From Pedobacter sp. PACM 27299 (GTDB lineage Bacteria; Bacteroidota; Bacteroidia; Sphingobacteriales; Sphingobacteriaceae): a DNA stretch of 64,000 bases. The stretch lies in contig NZ_CP012996.1 in NCBI RefSeq assembly GCF_001412655.1, positions 4,650,001-4,714,000 of the forward strand. The letters run 5' to 3'. Below, in pieces: positions 53,777 to 62,811 of this stretch (its first letter is position 1; every line of letters starts with the position of its first letter). The notes under the pieces are model-generated. The model was not told where the DNA came from. It was given only the letters and a program-made list of their open reading frames with translations, and did no database searches. The translations under genes and the position numbers were made by a program.

Positions 53777-54562
53777 ATGCATCACGAAGAATTTGATCCG
53801 CCCAAAGAATTACAGAATAGTATAAAATGCTTTTGGTACAATCGTAGAGAATCAGGAGCATTACCAGCTAGTTTTGAGGTAGTCCCAGATGGCTATGCTG
53901 AAATCATTTTTCATTTCGGAAACAGCTGCAGTATAGCTTATGACGGAGGCTTGCTGCCATTACCATCTCCATTTTTGATTGGACTGCTCCATCAGCCGAT
54001 CGTTTTTCATACCACAAACCGCTTAGAAATCATTGGGATCAGGTGTTTTCCATGGATGGTATTCGACTTACTTGGGCTACCGCCCGGTAAGGATGGCCTA
54101 CGGGTATTTGAACATCCCATTACCCAGCTCCAGCCCCTATTACATCAATGTATTGAAGCTGGTCAGTTAGAGGAGGCGGTTGCTCATTTAATACAGTACT
54201 TTTTGAACCTAAAAACACAAATCACCGATCCTCCTCTCCTATTGAAGGCGGGAGCTGCAATCGTAAAAGGGAAAGGAACGATGCCGGTAACTGAAATCGC
54301 CGCGGTGGCTCATGCCACGGTTCGTACATTGGAACGAAAATTCAAGCAATCTGCTGGCTATACCGTTAAAGATGTGTCCGGTCTGCTGCGTTTTGAACAG
54401 GTACGCAACCATTTATGGCATTATCCAGATGGTAACATTGCCAGTTTAGCGTATGAGCTGGGCTATACCGATCAATCGCACCTGAGCAGGGAATTTAAAC
54501 GTTACAGTGGCAGTACTCCGGCTGCATTCGCTCGGAAAGCAAAAAAGAGGAGTCAACAGTAA
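53777..54562 (+). CDS. AraC-family regulator with DUF6597-like sensor
   Basis: A 261-residue regulator. The N-terminal domain (about 1-140; PDGYAEIIFHFGN, FLIGLLHQPIVFHTTNRLEIIGIRCFPW) is of the DUF6597 type. The C-terminal AraC DNA-binding domain (about 160-255) has TEIAAVAHATVRTLERKFKQSAGYTVKD and IASLAYELGYTDQSHLSREFKRYSGSTPAAF. It is intact, in contrast to the AraC remnant at 42622. It probably controls the flavin monooxygenase gene directly downstream. Confidence 0.92.
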   Translation: MHHEEFDPPKELQNSIKCFWYNRRESGALPASFEVVPDGYAEIIFHFGNSCSIAYDGGLLPLPSPFLIGLLHQPIVFHTTNRLEIIGIRCFPWMVFDLLGLPPGKDGLRVFEHPITQLQPLLHQCIEAGQLEEAVAHLIQYFLNLKTQITDPPLLLKAGAAIVKGKGTMPVTEIAAVAHATVRTLERKFKQSAGYTVKDVSGLLRFEQVRNHLWHYPDGNIASLAYELGYTDQSHLSREFKRYSGSTPAAFARKAKKRSQQ

Positions 54563-54634
54563 GCCGCGATTTTGTCGCTTTTATACAAGCCTGTGCCAAG
54601 CCCTTTCCAGAGATTTGTGCTTCAATCATTTTGT

Positions 54635-56170
54635 ATGAAAAACCAATTTATTTACGATGTCATCATTTCCGGTGCAGGACCTGTAGGACTATTTCTTGCA
54701 GCAGAACTTGCCCTGGCCAAATGTTCCGTGCTGATACTGGAAAAATCAACGCATCCACAATCGCCATTAAAGCAGCTTCCTTTTGGAATAAGAGGACTTA
54801 CGGCACCCAGTATTGAGGCACTGTACCGTCGCGGCTTATTAGGAGAACTGGAACTGCATAAACGCCTCAAAAACCCGCATTTAAATGCCGTAAAAGGAGC
54901 CCGACGACAAGTAGGACACTTTGCAGGCATTCCATTCCATGAAGGCGATATCGATACCTCACAATGGAAGTATCGTTTGCCAGGAGCCACAGAAACCAGT
55001 TTGATTTCTGAAATGGAAGAACTGGAGACTTTACTTTCCCATCGTGCAGCAGCGCTTGGTGTTGTGATCCAGCGAGGATTGCCCATTACCGACTTTCATC
55101 AACACAAAGACGACGTAACTGTGCTGTCGGATGCCCAATCCTTTCAAGGCAAATGGTTGGTCGGCTGTGATGGAAGTCGCAGCATAGTACGCAAATTAGC
55201 TGGGTTTGAATTTGCCGGAACCGAGCCAGAATTTACTGGTTACTCCGCCCATGTGGACATTGCCGACCCACAAAAGCTCAGTCCTGGTCGCAACATTACC
55301 TCAACAGGCATGTACCTGCAATCGCAGCCTGGCTACCTGCAGATACAGGAATTTGATGGCGGCGCATTTCATAAATCTGAAAAGCCGATCAGCCTTGAAC
55401 ATATCCAGGAAGTATTACGACGAATTTCGAACACCGAGGTGACCATAAATGCCCTTCACATTGCAACCACATGGACTGACCGTGCCCGACAAGCCACAGC
55501 CTACCGAAGCGGAAGGGTGCTTTTAGCTGGTGATGCCGCACATATCCATGCTCCTTTAGGAGGTCAGGGCCTTAACCTTGGCTTAGGTGATGCCATGAAC
55601 CTAGGCTGGAAACTTGCTGCGACTCTTAAAAACAAAGCGCCGGAGGGACTGCTGGATAGTTACCAAAGTGAACGCCATCCTATTGGAGTACAGGTCCTGA
55701 ATTGGTCACGTGCACAGGTTGCGATCATGAAAACAGATCCAGCCTCAAAAGCGTTGCATGCAATTGTCTCTGACCTCATGAACACCCGCGATGGTGCCAG
55801 CTATTTTGCAGGACGGGTATGGGGCATTTTCACTTCCTATAACCTTGGAGCTGATCACCCCTTGGTTGGTCAGACTGTCCCAAATTTTGAGTTGGAAGAC
55901 GGTACAGCCATAGGCCAAATGATGCAGGACGGCAAAGGGATACTCCTGGATTTCTCCGGAGATACCACCCTAAAAACGATGGCAGCAGCATTTAGCAGCC
56001 AGATCAAGTATGTTTCGAGCCGGGCAAAAGAACAATTGGGTTTAACTTCAGTACTGATACGTCCTGATGGGTTTGTGGGGTGGCTTGCCGAAAATAAACC
56101 TGACTATAGCGAACTGAAAAAGACACTCAGCCGCTGGTTTGTTCCTGATCAATTCGTTAATCCTGCATAA
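54635..56170 (+). CDS. FAD-dependent aromatic/polyketide-type monooxygenase
   Basis: A 511-residue class A flavoprotein hydroxylase from the ATG at 54635; the upstream 21 codons of the frame are not conserved-looking. FAD motif DVIISGAGPVGLFLAAELA (about 7-25), DG motif WLVGCDGSRSIVRK and GD motif VLLAGDAAHIHAPLGGQGLNLGLGDAMNLGWKLA (about 290-325) are intact. A thioredoxin-like C-terminal domain starts near 415. Related enzymes hydroxylate phenols or modify rifamycins. The substrate here is unknown. The 3' end overlaps the convergent SDR gene by 14 bases. Confidence 0.92.
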   Translation: MKNQFIYDVIISGAGPVGLFLAAELALAKCSVLILEKSTHPQSPLKQLPFGIRGLTAPSIEALYRRGLLGELELHKRLKNPHLNAVKGARRQVGHFAGIPFHEGDIDTSQWKYRLPGATETSLISEMEELETLLSHRAAALGVVIQRGLPITDFHQHKDDVTVLSDAQSFQGKWLVGCDGSRSIVRKLAGFEFAGTEPEFTGYSAHVDIADPQKLSPGRNITSTGMYLQSQPGYLQIQEFDGGAFHKSEKPISLEHIQEVLRRISNTEVTINALHIATTWTDRARQATAYRSGRVLLAGDAAHIHAPLGGQGLNLGLGDAMNLGWKLAATLKNKAPEGLLDSYQSERHPIGVQVLNWSRAQVAIMKTDPASKALHAIVSDLMNTRDGASYFAGRVWGIFTSYNLGADHPLVGQTVPNFELEDGTAIGQMMQDGKGILLDFSGDTTLKTMAAAFSSQIKYVSSRAKEQLGLTSVLIRPDGFVGWLAENKPDYSELKKTLSRWFVPDQFVNPA

Positions 56171-56873
56171 AATCTATCCTCAATTTATTACTACCCGCAT
56201 ATTTCCTGGACATCTCATCAGGAAATATGTCCAGTTTATTTAATGCGATATCATTACAAATATTTCCAACTAATGCCGCTGGTGATATTTTCTCAATCAC
56301 CACATCCGAAACCATAGAAGTATCTACATAGCCGGCATACACACCAAATACCTTAATCTCCTCCTTTAACTCTTGTCTGACTGCCTGTGTAAACAGATGC
56401 AACGCAGATTTCGAAGCACAATAAGTACTGATGTTTTTAATTAAAATCAAACTGCCTATAGAAAGAATATTGACGATTGCTGGATTCGGGTTTGCTTTTA
56501 GTACCTTAAGAAATTGATGGCATAAATCTACAGGTCCAATATAGTTGACCTTCATTTCAAATAGTGCTTTAGCAGCTGATTTATCCTCTAGGAAACTCGC
56601 TTTTAGCTCCACGCCTGCATTATTGATCAGGATGGTGGTATCTCCACATTTTTCTACACATCCTTTGATCTCCAAAGTGTCGGTCACGTCTAATTTCATA
56701 GGAAAAATCAATTCCGGATTAACCAGACTTAACTCTTCAAGAGCCGCAGTATTGATCCCTGCAGCATAAATTTTCTTAACCTCCCGGGTTAAAAGCTCCG
56801 CAATAAATGCCTTCCCAATTCCTCCGTCTGCCCCTGTAATAAAAACTACACTGTCTTTTAAAATATGATCCAT
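56157..56873 (-). CDS. Short-chain dehydrogenase/reductase
   Basis: A 238-residue SDR: VVFITGADGGIGKAFIAELL at the cofactor site, ILINNAGVELKASFL, SIGSLILIKNISTYCASKSALHLF with Tyr/Lys of YxxxK, and KVFGVYAGYVDTSM. All catalytic residues are present. Substrate unknown. It overlaps the flavin monooxygenase gene tail-to-tail. Confidence 0.92.
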   Translation of the reverse strand: MDHILKDSVVFITGADGGIGKAFIAELLTREVKKIYAAGINTAALEELSLVNPELIFPMKLDVTDTLEIKGCVEKCGDTTILINNAGVELKASFLEDKSAAKALFEMKVNYIGPVDLCHQFLKVLKANPNPAIVNILSIGSLILIKNISTYCASKSALHLFTQAVRQELKEEIKVFGVYAGYVDTSMVSDVVIEKISPAALVGNICNDIALNKLDIFPDEMSRKYAGSNKLRIDFMQD

Positions 56874-56996
56874 GCTTCAATAAAAAATGATCTGCTTAAA
56901 GATGAGATTAATCTCAAGTTAAGACTGCCAATGTTAAGTATAATTTTTAACATCTGGACCTCAGCATCACAAAAGCAAGAACTGATCAATATCGCC

Positions 56997-57458
56997 TTAT
57001 TTCCATATCCCTAGCAAACGCCGGATGACCACAATTTCAGCAACATGGTAGGCGGTATGATCCGCAATTTGAAGCGTTTCCCGCAGCAGGGTTTGTCCTG
57101 TACCATGAGGAATCGGCTCATACAAATCTCTCGTCTGGATCAGTTCAATAAATGATTTCAAATCGCCTTCATATTGCATCAGCGTTTTGTCCCAACTCTT
57201 TTCATCTGGCGGAGCGGCTTCTTTTGGCCAATATCCATCAGGCCATTCTGGTGATTTATGATGAGCGTCTTTGCTGAACTCCAGCATGTCCCATTGCGCA
57301 ATTCTGATATGTTCCAGCAATTGCCAGATACTATAAGGTAAATCATGCGGTTTTTCACCAAGGGCTGCAAAGGGGATATTTGCCGTAGCCTCTCTTAATC
57401 CCACATGCGCTCCTCCACCTGCTAATAATTTTTTGAGTTCTTTTACCAATGGGTCCAT
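56997..57458 (-). CDS. DinB-family protein
   Basis: A 153-residue four-helix DinB/YfiT-like protein. The metal-ligand histidines are apparent in IWQLLEHIRIAQWDMLEFS and ETLQIADHTAYHVAEIVVIRRLLGIWK. The family includes thiol transferases and many uncharacterised metal proteins. Monocistronic. Confidence 0.9.
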   Translation of the reverse strand: MDPLVKELKKLLAGGGAHVGLREATANIPFAALGEKPHDLPYSIWQLLEHIRIAQWDMLEFSKDAHHKSPEWPDGYWPKEAAPPDEKSWDKTLMQYEGDLKSFIELIQTRDLYEPIPHGTGQTLLRETLQIADHTAYHVAEIVVIRRLLGIWK

Positions 57459-57632
57459 ATAATGATATCTAAATATGAGGTGTAATTTTTAAAAGCTCTC
57501 TTAATAATACAATTCATCATAAGTAATGTTTCGGCACAACACACCTTGATTAAATTACCTTTTATTTCTCCTCAACATCAATTGAGCTGGAATATCCAAT
57601 AAGGTTGTTTACATTCATGTTTTCAAAAAACT

Positions 57633-58463
57633 ATGAAATTACCATCGATTATACAACCTGAACAATTGCTGACCTCAGGCAAAAAAGATTTCCTTCTTTT
57701 TGATGTAAGTGCAGGATCGAAACCCAGATATGATGAGCAGCATTTGAAGGATGCCTTTTATCTGGATTTAAATACGGATCTGGCCGATATTAAAGATTTC
57801 GCCATTGGTGGTCGGCATCCACTTCCAACTTTTGAGCATTTTGCCCAGTTGTTAGGAAAATATGGGCTCACAAAAGATACGCATGTAATTGTTTATGACG
57901 ATAAAAACGGATCCAATGCTGCCGCAAGATTCTGGTGGATGCTAAAGTCAATCGGTCATGAAAAGGTTCAGGTTTTAAACGGAGGTTATACTGCGGCAAT
58001 AAAAGCAGGTTTTCCAGTGACTGCTGAAGTTCCATTAGCAAATCCAGTTTCCCCATATCAAATCAGCGCTTGGCAATTGCCATTAGCCGAAATAGAAGAA
58101 GTCGAGGCTGCGACCCAGCTGGAACACCATGCAATTATTGATGTCCGTGATGCAAATCGCTTTGCTGGTTTAACCGAGCCTATAGATTTAATTGCCGGAC
58201 ATATCCCCAACGCGACAAATATTCCTTTCACCGAGAACTTAGATGCTCATGGTGCTTTTTTAAGTCCTGAAATTCTAAAGGAAAAGTACTCCAAAGCGCT
58301 GGCAGATTATAATATTGAAAATGTAATCATACATTGTGGTTCTGGTGTCACCGCTTGCCATACGCTTTTAGCAATAGACTATGCAGGTTTACCCATCCCA
58401 AAATTGTATGTAGGCAGTTGGAGCGAATGGAGTAGAAACCATAAGAAAATGATTTTAACTTAA
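57633..58463 (+). CDS. sseA: Thiosulfate/3-mercaptopyruvate sulfurtransferase
   Basis: A 276-residue two-domain rhodanese. The inactive N-terminal domain has FLLFDVSAGSKPRYDEQHLKDAFYLDL, and the linker region FWWMLKSIGHEKVQVLNGGY is typical. The active C-terminal loop is CGSGVTACHTLLA (Cys near 235), and CGSGVTA favours 3-mercaptopyruvate over thiosulfate. It probably works in cysteine sulfur metabolism. Monocistronic with a hairpin terminator. Gene symbol by family only. Confidence 0.9.
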   Translation: MKLPSIIQPEQLLTSGKKDFLLFDVSAGSKPRYDEQHLKDAFYLDLNTDLADIKDFAIGGRHPLPTFEHFAQLLGKYGLTKDTHVIVYDDKNGSNAAARFWWMLKSIGHEKVQVLNGGYTAAIKAGFPVTAEVPLANPVSPYQISAWQLPLAEIEEVEAATQLEHHAIIDVRDANRFAGLTEPIDLIAGHIPNATNIPFTENLDAHGAFLSPEILKEKYSKALADYNIENVIIHCGSGVTACHTLLAIDYAGLPIPKLYVGSWSEWSRNHKKMILT

Positions 58464-58467
58464 ATCT

Positions 58468-58506
58468 CCATAAGCCAATTACAGCAGAACTGCAATTGGC
58501 TTATGG
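58468..58506. terminator. 13-bp perfect hairpin
   Basis: CCATAAGCCAATT (58468-58480) pairs with AATTGGCTTATGG (58494-58506), and an inner GCAG/CTGC stem extends it. It lies between the convergent sulfurtransferase and HAD genes. Confidence 0.7.
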
Positions 58507-58558
58507 AAATCATGGATTACCAAAGGGCAAAAAAATTGCTCCAATAAATCAGGTCCTG

Positions 58559-59164
58559 TTAAAGCATTACATGATAGTGTTTCAGCTCCTCTTTTAAAGC
58601 TGGAGCACTTACAAAATGTATCGCATGAATCCCCAATTCCTTTGCTGCTGCAACATTCGCAGGATTGTCATCTATAAACAAAGACTCTTCCGCTTTAATA
58701 CCGAACCTTCCCAAAAGCAGCTTATAGATTTCCTGATCTGGCTTGATTAATTTTTCCTCACCCGAAACAATAATACCCTCGAAATACTTAAAAAACTCAT
58801 AGTTGTCATAAGCGATGTTAATCTTTTCCGCAGACCAGTTTGTCAGGCCAAAAATACGATGCGTTTTACTGAGCGCTCGCAATATCTCTACCGTGCCAGG
58901 GATTTCAGCGCGCAGCATGGTGCCCCAGCACTCATCATACAAGGCAATTTTCTCCGCGTAAGCTGGGAATTGCTCCTGAAGTACTTTCACCGCCTCTGCA
59001 AAAGGCCTGCCCCGATCCTGCTCCCGATTCCAATCATGATTGCATACATTTTCAAGAAAATAATTCATTTCACTTTGATCAGCAAAATGCTGCTCATATA
59101 AATATTTAGGATTCCAGTCCAGCAAGACTTCTCCAAAATCGAATATTATATTTTTAATTTCCAT
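58559..59164 (-). CDS. HAD-family hydrolase, YihX-like
   Basis: A 201-residue phosphatase from the ATG at 59164; the frame extends seven codons upstream, where ATTGCA repeats begin. Motif I IIFDFGEVLLDWNPKYLY (DFGEV type with nucleophile Asp), motif II FGLTNWS and motif IV LFIDDNPANVAAAKELG are intact. YihX-type enzymes dephosphorylate sugar phosphates. It is divergent from the DUF1080 gene and may share its regulatory region. Confidence 0.92.
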   Translation of the reverse strand: MEIKNIIFDFGEVLLDWNPKYLYEQHFADQSEMNYFLENVCNHDWNREQDRGRPFAEAVKVLQEQFPAYAEKIALYDECWGTMLRAEIPGTVEILRALSKTHRIFGLTNWSAEKINIAYDNYEFFKYFEGIIVSGEEKLIKPDQEIYKLLLGRFGIKAEESLFIDDNPANVAAAKELGIHAIHFVSAPALKEELKHYHVML

Positions 59165-59178
59165 ACTTCTTATCACTA

Positions 59179-59212
59179 ATTGCAATTATAAGCAATATTG
59201 CATATAATTGCA
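59179..59212 (+). promoter_or_regulatory. ATTGCA repeats upstream of the DUF1080 gene
   Basis: ATTGCA occurs at 59179-59184, 59197-59202 and 59207-59212, the last two 10 bases apart, with an inverted GCAAT between the first two. They resemble the TTTGCA array before the MFS gene at 60925-60958 and are candidate DeoR operators. Confidence 0.5.
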
Positions 59213-59287
59213 CTACAACTGCTCATTTACAGCGCAGCACCTTTAACTCAAACCTATCCAATTTCAAACTAATAATAAACTAATTTT

Positions 59288-60028
59288 ATGAAAAAAATCA
59301 AGGCATTCCTCAGTGCGACAGCACTGACCGCGATGATGATTTCCGCCTGCAGCTCAACAAAACTGAAGGACAATGAACTCTCCAGAGAGGAGCAGGCACA
59401 AGGATATGAATTGCTCTTCGACGGCAAAACTTTAGATGACTGGCATGTTTACAATCAAGGAAAAATTTCCTCCTCATGGGTCGCACAGGATGGAGAATTA
59501 AAGTGCCTGCCAGGTACAGACGCCAGACACGGAGATCTCGTAACAGATCAGGAGTTTGAAAATTATGAATTCCAATTCGACTGGAAAATCTCCAAAGAAG
59601 GAAACAGTGGTGTATTCATTAATGTAGTCGAACGGGAAGACATCTCCACGGCCTGGTCTTCAGGACCAGAATATCAGCTCCTCGATAAAGAGCACCAGGA
59701 TTATGTTAAGGAAATGAAACGTCCAGGCTGTCTCTACAATTTCTCTCCGCAATTGAATCCTGCAGAGCCGAAGTCCTCAGACGAATGGAACCACTCGGTC
59801 ATTAAACAACAGGATGGAAAAATAGAATTTATGCTCAATGGGATAGTCACCGCTAAACAAGACTTTACTACTGCCGACTGGAAAGCTGCCGTTGCCAATA
59901 GCAGTTTCAAGCATTTCCCGGAATTTGGTAAACAAATCAAAGGTCGTATTGCCTTGCAGGACTGGAACAAAGGAGTGGCCTTTAAAAATCTAAAAATAAG
60001 AAAGCTGGAAAAGACTGCCGCGCTGTAA
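59288..60028 (+). CDS. DUF1080 (3-keto-disaccharide hydrolase-like) lipoprotein
   Basis: A 246-residue lipoprotein (MKKIKAFLSATALTAMMISACSS, lipobox Cys near 21) with a concanavalin-like DUF1080 domain: GYELLFDGKTLDDWHVYNQGKISSSWVAQDGELKCLPG, GDLVTDQEFENYEFQFDWKISKEGNSGVFINV, GPEYQLLDKEH and KGRIALQDWNKGVAFKNLKIR. Members have been shown to act on 3-keto-glycosides. The locus also carries GMC and gluconate-dehydrogenase-subunit-3 genes that could create 3-keto sugars. Periplasmic or surface location is inferred from the lipid anchor. Confidence 0.93.
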   Translation: MKKIKAFLSATALTAMMISACSSTKLKDNELSREEQAQGYELLFDGKTLDDWHVYNQGKISSSWVAQDGELKCLPGTDARHGDLVTDQEFENYEFQFDWKISKEGNSGVFINVVEREDISTAWSSGPEYQLLDKEHQDYVKEMKRPGCLYNFSPQLNPAEPKSSDEWNHSVIKQQDGKIEFMLNGIVTAKQDFTTADWKAAVANSSFKHFPEFGKQIKGRIALQDWNKGVAFKNLKIRKLEKTAAL

Positions 60029-60039
60029 AACGGCAATTA

Positions 60040-60789
60040 TTAAATAATCTTAAGGTTTTTAAAACGCAACTCGTCCAGCTTGGAATCATCACTTGGAAGC
60101 TCAGTAACCAGCACATGAATTCGTTGTAATTCACAAACCACAAAAGGTTCGTTGATACCGATTTTTTTGCTGTTGCTGAGCACTACCACCGATTTAGAAC
60201 CCTTCAGCATCGCCTTCTTCACAGCCCCATCCTCTCTAATTGCAGCAGTAATACCGAAATCTTTGGAAATCGCGCAAGTGCCCATCAAATACAGATCAAC
60301 CACAAAATCAGCCGCTTCCTCACAAGTTTTAGCCCCTAAATTGGTTTGCGTGTTCCGGTCGTAATTTCCGCCAAGTACAATCACCTCAATATTCTTAAAA
60401 CGACCCAGCAAAGGAACAAGTGCGATATTATTTGTAATCACTCTCAATGAAGCATTCGCTGTTAAACATTCCGCAACCGCACACACCGTGGTCCCACCAT
60501 CCATAAATACAGTCATCCCTGACTTCAGTAAAGGTTGAACCTTCAACGCGATGATCTCCTTTTCTGTAGCATGAAAATCAGCGCGATCCTGAAAAGAAAG
60601 CGGATTTTTATCACGTGATATGGCTCCTCCCCTAACTTTCGACAAAAGACCATTCTCATGGAGGTAGTCTATATCCCTGCGAATGGTGTCTTCAGAAACG
60701 GATAAGTCCATAGACATTCCGCTATAAGTAACCGCACCTGCCTTCTTAATACTCGATATTATATGCTCAAAACGTTTTTCTCTGATCAT
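60040..60789 (-). CDS. DeoR-family sugar-responsive repressor
   Basis: A 249-residue regulator. The N-terminal DeoR HTH reads RFEHIISSIKKAGAVTYSGMSMDLSVSEDTIRRDIDYLHENGLLSKVRGGAI. The sugar-phosphate-binding domain has VFMDGGTTVCAVAECL, VITNNIALVPLL and VLGGNYDRNTQTNLGA. It is convergent with DUF1080 (11 bases) and divergent from the MFS gene, and TTGCA repeats precede both. It probably represses this locus until a phosphorylated sugar intermediate binds. Confidence 0.94.
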   Translation of the reverse strand: MIREKRFEHIISSIKKAGAVTYSGMSMDLSVSEDTIRRDIDYLHENGLLSKVRGGAISRDKNPLSFQDRADFHATEKEIIALKVQPLLKSGMTVFMDGGTTVCAVAECLTANASLRVITNNIALVPLLGRFKNIEVIVLGGNYDRNTQTNLGAKTCEEAADFVVDLYLMGTCAISKDFGITAAIREDGAVKKAMLKGSKSVVVLSNSKKIGINEPFVVCELQRIHVLVTELPSDDSKLDELRFKNLKII

Positions 60790-60924
60790 TTCCCAACAAA
60801 TATAATTCTTTCCTCCCGATGCCTGAAATCCTTATCCCATTATAATCGTTTTGTAAAATGTAAGCTACGAAAGCATCAAAATCACCAACAACGCTGTTTC
60901 CTTAAAAAATCATTAAAGCTACTA

Positions 60925-60958
60925 TTTGCAAATTTGCATGATTTTGCATTTATTTGCA
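60925..60958 (+). promoter_or_regulatory. Four TTTGCA direct repeats before the MFS gene
   Basis: TTTGCA at 60925, 60933, 60943 and 60953 (spacings 8, 10 and 10), ending two bases before the ATG at 60961. Helical phasing on one DNA face suits cooperative binding by a DeoR regulator, whose gene is divergent. They cover the ribosome-binding region, so bound repressor could block transcription. Confidence 0.65.
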
Positions 60959-60960
60959 GT

Positions 60961-62136
60961 ATGAATAACCAAGAGGTCATCAATGATGCCAAAAAAGCAA
61001 CACAATATATATTCCTGGTCTGCGGCTTTGCGCTTTCCAGCTGGGCACCCATGGTACCTATCGTAAAAGAGAGATTGCAGCTTAATGATGGCAATCTTGG
61101 CTTACTGCTCCTATTCTTTGGCGCTGGAGCAATTTCCATGATGCCTATCAGCGGATACCTTTCTAAACGTTATGGAACACGAATTGTCATTTTGTTTTCA
61201 GGAATAGTCGCTGCAATTTTCCTTCCCGTCTTATTACTGATGCCAAATCCATGGTTGATGGGAGCCGCCCTATTTATTTTTGGAGGAGGAATTGGAGTGA
61301 TTGATGTAGCGATGAATTCCCATGGCATTCATGTGCAGAACCGATATGGACGCCCAATCATGTCCTCCCTTCATGGTCTTTTTAGTGTAGGTGGCTTATG
61401 CGGTGCCTTAGGATTAGGATTATTAATGAAAGCAGGGCTCAATCCACTAACTGCTGCAATTTCAATTGCTACACTCCTCTTGATCATCCTGGCCTGGAAA
61501 TTTAAATCATTATTCTCTAAAGAGCAGGAAATTGAGGAACCGGCACACCACACCAATGAAGAACACCAAACGAAAACAGCAGCTGGCTGGTTCAGTACAA
61601 GAATAATCTTTCTCGGCGCTGCATGTTTTGCCGTCTTTCTTTCTGAAGGAGCAATGCTGGATTGGAGCGCGCTTTTCTTAAAAGAAAACAGAGGAATAGC
61701 AGCAGAACTTGCTGGAGTTGGATACGCCACTTTTTCAATTGCAATGGCAGCCATGCGTCTTTTGGGGGACCGCATTGTGGAGCGTTTTAGTGGAAAAACC
61801 GTCGTGGTTGCTGGTGGTCTTATCGCTGCCTTAGGAATATTCATTGCGGTATCAACGCCATGGATCCCAACCACACTGCTGGGATTTGTACTCTTAGGTA
61901 TAGGCGCCGCAAACATCGTTCCCGTGTTTTTTAGTGAGGGAGGTAAACTTAAAGGGATCCCAGCATCAGTCGCCATTCCTGCCATCAGCACGATGGGCTA
62001 TGCAGGTCAGCTCGCCGGACCAGCACTATTAGGATTTATTGCCTACCATTTTTCCCTGACCATTGCACTCACCTTCACAGGAGTATTGCTCTTAAGTGTT
62101 GCCCTGGCCTATGCCATCAGGAAACCCAGTGTATAA
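60961..62136 (+). CDS. MFS transporter, YbjJ-like
   Basis: A 391-residue, 12-helix major facilitator. The ATG at 60961 is preferred: it is followed at once by a normal cytoplasmic leader and TM1 (IFLVCGFALSSWAPMVPIVKE), while the longer frame runs back through the TTTGCA repeats. Motifs: GYLSKRYGTRIVI, GGGIGVIDVAMNSHGIHVQNRYGRPIMSSLHGLFSVGG. The MNSHG...R.IMSS.HG stretch is typical of YbjJ-type proteins. Likely substrate is a sugar or derivative of this locus. Confidence 0.92.
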   Translation: MNNQEVINDAKKATQYIFLVCGFALSSWAPMVPIVKERLQLNDGNLGLLLLFFGAGAISMMPISGYLSKRYGTRIVILFSGIVAAIFLPVLLLMPNPWLMGAALFIFGGGIGVIDVAMNSHGIHVQNRYGRPIMSSLHGLFSVGGLCGALGLGLLMKAGLNPLTAAISIATLLLIILAWKFKSLFSKEQEIEEPAHHTNEEHQTKTAAGWFSTRIIFLGAACFAVFLSEGAMLDWSALFLKENRGIAAELAGVGYATFSIAMAAMRLLGDRIVERFSGKTVVVAGGLIAALGIFIAVSTPWIPTTLLGFVLLGIGAANIVPVFFSEGGKLKGIPASVAIPAISTMGYAGQLAGPALLGFIAYHFSLTIALTFTGVLLLSVALAYAIRKPSV

Positions 62137-62209
62137 AAGAAAAATAAAGCTTTCAACAGCCCAACAAAGGCAAATGCCCTTGAAAATATAATTAATACCT
62201 AATATCAAA

Positions 62210-62785
62210 ATGAAAAGAAGAGAAGCATTGAAGAACGTTGCGCTCCTACTGGGTACTGCGGTTTCTGCAACTACGATGAGCGCGCTGTTCGAGAGTTGCA
62301 ACACGCCAGCAAAATTGGCTGATCAGATTCAGTTTTCAGCTGAGGATAAAAAGTTGCTTGCAGATTTTGCGGATATCATCATGCCTCCTACAAAAGATGC
62401 TGGCGGCGCAAAAATGGCCGGACTTGGAGATTTTATTCCAATGATGATCACAGACTGCTACCCAGAGAATGAAAGATCAGCATTTTATAAAGGATTATTG
62501 GAATTCCGCGAGAAAGCAGTACAGGACTATAAAAAGGATTTTACAGCAATGAGCCTGGCTGAGCAAAACAGCTATCTCGGAAAGATCAGAGAAATGCTGA
62601 TTGGCCATATCAACACCACTTCAGAATCCCTGAAAACATTTTTCGTACTCGGACGCGACCTGACACTACTCGGTTATTTCTCCTCTGAAATCGGCTGTAC
62701 ACAGGCAAGAGCCTATGTGCAGGTTCCGGGAAGATATGACGGTTCTGCCCCAATGAAACCAGGTCAAAAATCCTGGGCAACATAA
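62210..62785 (+). CDS. Gluconate 2-dehydrogenase subunit 3-family protein
   Basis: A 191-residue protein with a Tat-type leader (MKRREALKNVALLLGTAVSATTM) and the family pattern FSAEDKKLLADFADIIMPPTKDAGGAKMAGLGDFIPMMITDCY, then GCTQARAYVQVPGRYDGSAP. It is the small accessory subunit that travels with GMC dehydrogenases in flavin sugar dehydrogenases and 3-keto-sugar systems. The GMC gene follows after 26 bases, so the two form one enzyme. Confidence 0.94.
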   Translation: MKRREALKNVALLLGTAVSATTMSALFESCNTPAKLADQIQFSAEDKKLLADFADIIMPPTKDAGGAKMAGLGDFIPMMITDCYPENERSAFYKGLLEFREKAVQDYKKDFTAMSLAEQNSYLGKIREMLIGHINTTSESLKTFFVLGRDLTLLGYFSSEIGCTQARAYVQVPGRYDGSAPMKPGQKSWAT

Positions 62786-62811
62786 TATATCAAAACAACT
62801 AACCACACCTC

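Noticed and set aside
54652..55086. 144-codon minus-strand frame
   Set aside because: Antisense to the FAD motif region of the flavin monooxygenase; no homology-like motifs.
61371..61991. 206-codon minus-strand frame
   Set aside because: It lies entirely antisense to the well-supported MFS transporter and shows the skewed composition of a shadow frame.
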